Assembly: GCA_028023455.1 (NCBI GenBank)
Contig: JAQFVV010006203.1
Span: 9,520,876 to 9,584,875 of the forward strand
DNA: 64,000 bases
Direction: 5' to 3'
DNA from: Epiperipatus broadwayi
Lineage: Eukaryota > Onychophora > Udeonychophora > Euonychophora > Peripatidae
Positions 61,383 to 64,000 of the stretch are shown here, one piece after another (the stretch's first letter is position 1; every line of letters starts with the position of its first letter). Under the pieces are notes generated by a model. It saw nothing but the letters and a program-made list of their open reading frames with translations. It was not told the origin of the DNA and did no database searches. The translations under genes were made by a program, and so were the position numbers.

Positions 61383-62640
61383 ATCTTTTCTTGTGTGAAT
61401 ATATTTTGCGACCCCACTCATTATTAGTATCAAATTCACAGAAATTTTGCAATATCATTATTCTATTTGATATAAATCCCAAATGCTAATTTGTTATATA
61501 ACAATATTCACTGATTTAAAATGACTCTAATGTCACAATTGTGTCATATTCAGAGGTACTTGAGTAAATGTTGATATTTCACGAAAAGAATTAAACTGGG
61601 GTGAGTCAACAATCATTTGGAGTAAAGTATCAAAATGAACACATAAACTTAGCTTTTTAAATAATGAATGACAGAAATATCTTGATTTATTAGTAAATTG
61701 TACCTAGAAAAGATATCGCTAGATAGCAAATGTAATCAAAATAAGAGTCATAGATCACATGACCCTATCTCTTAAGCTTGTAAGTTATAAACAATGAGGA
61801 TTGCCAATTCCTCTACAAGCTTTATGATAAATGCTTAGCCAGAGCCAACACTTAAAATATCTCTGTCAGGAACCCCCCCCAAATCCCTGATCATGGTTTC
61901 GTGCTTTGGCACTCCTCAGAGAGGTGTCAGGGTAGGTTCAGACACTAGATCTAAAAATACCAAACCAAAGCCAAGCACTTATCTAAAAGTTATCTATTGA
62001 GTGGAAAATCTGAAATTTTCAGACATCTACATGTCTTCAAATCCAGCTATCCAACTCAAATAGCAAATGTAATATCGCAAACAATTTTTATAAATATAGC
62101 AATTTCTGGTTACATGCTCATAATTAATTCTCTCTTTACATAAACTACTTCATGAATTTTATAACATATTTTTAAAACCACGAAGCTTAAATAAACATAA
62201 AAGCTATTGGTGGCCTGTACAAAGGCCCTAAATCTATTTGTAATCTATAGAGTATAGCTCTGGGATTAAAATTAAACGTTCTATTAAAAAATATGGGAGC
62301 ATACACGAATTATCTGATCTATCTCATCGGTTAGGCGAATGCAGGAATAGCTGCGGAGACTAATTAAATTTTCTATTTGGCCTATTAGCTATGTAATCCA
62401 TATTTGTTTTATTTTTACTTACAGGAATTTTTAAATTGCAGCTATATATTTTTTTTTATTTATATCAATTTTTTTAAAATTATGACTATTAATATTTTTT
62501 ATCACATATATTTTAAAATCAACAAATATTTCTCTAAAGATAATCTTTGATATAACAAATACAAATTCTTATTTAATTATATATAATTCATCACGTACTT
62601 TCCAAATTATATACTGATATTATATATCAATATTATTATA
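61383..62640. other. No gene seen
   Basis: A GC-richer patch at 61865-61955 contains a C run and ctttggcactcctcagag; otherwise AT-rich and unrecognised. Confidence 0.45.
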
Positions 62641-62644
62641 GAAG

Positions 62645-63435
62645 TTTTTTTAAGTCATTTACATTTTACTAATGATGTCGTTATTTTTGCAAATAATGCT
62701 TTAGTGCTTTAAGAAATATTGCAATAGTTATCAGACGAAAGGAAGAAAGTAGCATTAAAGATACATGTTAAAAAACTAAAGTAATGTTCAATGGATTGTC
62801 TCAAAAGAAGAAATTAAAGATTAATAATAATGAGTTAAAGAACGACGACAACAACAAATACTTTAATCAGATTATTACTACATATGGAAACATAATGGAT
62901 GAAATTAATCATAGAATTTAGTTAGAGCGCTTTTGCTAGAAATAACAATATTAAAAGAAAATATGCTTATGTGTTTGAAAAGAAAGATTTTTAATAAATA
63001 TGTTTTGTCAGTTCTTATTTATGGATATAAGACTTGAATATTTAACCAAAGGGTAAAGCAAAGACTTCAGACCACTCAAGGAAGTATGGAGAGATGCATG
63101 TTAGGAGGAATAAGAAAAGATTAAAAAAAAATACATGGATGAGAGAATAAACAAATGTTACTGACATCATTGAAAGAATTAAGAGACTGATCTGAAGTTG
63201 GGTTGGACATATTGATAAAAGAGATGATAATAAATGGACAATTAAAATCCTAAATTGGATTCCAAGAGATTGCATAAGACCTAGAAAAAGACAACATATG
63301 ATGGATGGGTGAAAGAAGGAAATGTGTTGGGGAGGTGTGGAGAAGAGAAACTAGAGATTTGAAAAAATGGATTAAACTTGGAGAGGTCTTCGATCTGCAA
63401 CGGATCGATAATGGTTGAAAATGATTATGATAAAA
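62645..63435 (+). mobile_element. RTE-like LINE, 3' third (decayed)
   Basis: Plus-strand copy from the RT catalytic region to the 3' end. It starts with SFTFTND-like sequence where the family has LDFADD (second Asp kept, first lost), continues through the SYKYLGQII and CLKRKIFNK regions in decayed form, and ends gatcgataatggttgaaaatg. The minus-strand ORFs here (63042-63557) are antisense shadows. Confidence 0.72.
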
Positions 63436-63439
63436 GTTT

Positions 63440-64000
63440 TTAAGAATCTCCACAACACACGATATTCTTGAAACACACGAATAAAGACACTGTAAAAGAT
63501 AAATGACTCCCAAGATGTATTCATTCGGAACCAACACTCATCTGTTGTCCAGGCCATAATTTTTCATATATATCTTTATTATATAGTCAGTATTTATCAC
63601 TTTTACGGATGCCAATTCCCACCCGTTTATTATGCTATAATTATGATACTAAATGGTATTGAAAGTATATAGCTTCAAATAAATTTTTTCCTATTTCAAA
63701 CCCAAACCTGTTTTGTTGTTAAATGTTTTAATATTTGCTTATTCATTATAATATTAAATTATTACAATCTTATTTACAAATATCAAATTCACATCACCCT
63801 CAAGGTTGACATGATCCACTCTAGATAAATACAATAATGATTATCGTTAATCATTTATTAAACTAGAAATTATCTCTAGCACAGATATACACCTTTAGTC
63901 TCAGTTTAAAATTAAAATATCCGTTTTAAAATTACACGCAGATATGAAGTAATTCAACTTTTTCCCTCTTTTTCCATGAGTAATTTTTGAAACACATGAA
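63440..64000. repeat. Dispersed repeat related to 32.5-33.2 kb, runs off right edge
   Basis: 63440-63600 is an inverted relative of 33085-33240. 63797-63930 matches 32587-32720 in the same orientation (ttgacatgatccactct, tgattatcgttaatcattta). Between them is AT-rich unassigned DNA. The element is cut by the window end. Confidence 0.6.

Noticed and set aside
53315-61387. Short target duplication (aatat-like) flanking the giant inverted repeat
   Set aside because: Flanks are AT-only and several alignments fit equally; not reliable.

Overview
This window is eukaryotic, AT-rich, non-coding animal DNA, almost entirely transposable elements, satellites and microsatellites. I found no intact host gene, no canonical tRNA or rRNA gene, and no bacterial-type operon. 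The mix of Penelope, RTE-like and L1/Tx1-like LINEs, Ty3/Gypsy, piggyBac- and mariner-like MITEs, a tRNA-derived SINE, hammerhead-ribozyme repeats and long trinucleotide arrays fits an invertebrate metazoan. A mollusc (perhaps a cephalopod) is my best guess, with low confidence.

Layout. 1-3060 is the 5' half of a decayed L1/Tx1-like LINE on the minus strand (ORF1 with a CCHC knuckle, then the start of the APE endonuclease). 3.5-4.5 kb is a palindromic element with a 13-bp target duplication; its relatives form a tandem array at 25.9-26.8 kb. Six decayed copies of one RTE-like LINE lie at 6.6-8.0 (-), 17.8-18.2 (-), 28.1-30.8 (+), 35.6-35.8 (+), 37.3-39.2 (-) and 62.6-63.4 kb (+). 8.0-13.0 kb is a non-coding element with two 2.1-kb LTR-like direct repeats; a third, older copy sits alone at 56.0-58.1 kb. 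20.6-21.2 kb carries a complete hammerhead ribozyme motif. 25.7 kb holds a tRNA SINE with a perfect 16-bp target duplication. 43.1-44.9 kb is a 492-bp tandem repeat with a hammerhead ribozyme in each unit, flanked by long trinucleotide arrays and interrupted by a TTAA-flanked piggyBac-like MITE. 46.06-50.76 kb is a full-length but mutated Ty3/Gypsy retrotransposon. 50.8-51.8 kb is a Penelope-like fragment with a GIY-YIG endonuclease relic. 53.3-61.4 kb is an 8-kb inverted repeat with arms of about 2.7 kb. Much of the remainder (13-20, 21-25, 33-37, 39-43 kb) is AT-rich sequence in which I recognise nothing.

The most interesting biology is (i) the self-cleaving ribozyme repeats, which resemble animal retrozymes or Penelope terminal repeats, including an inverted fragment that begins almost exactly at the predicted self-cleavage site; (ii) the non-coding long-LTR family, in which two hairpins keep their pairing through compensatory changes and internal modules are in swapped order; and (iii) the giant inverted-repeat element with no visible transposase. 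All comparisons were made by eye; coordinates of diverged repeats are approximate to tens of bases.
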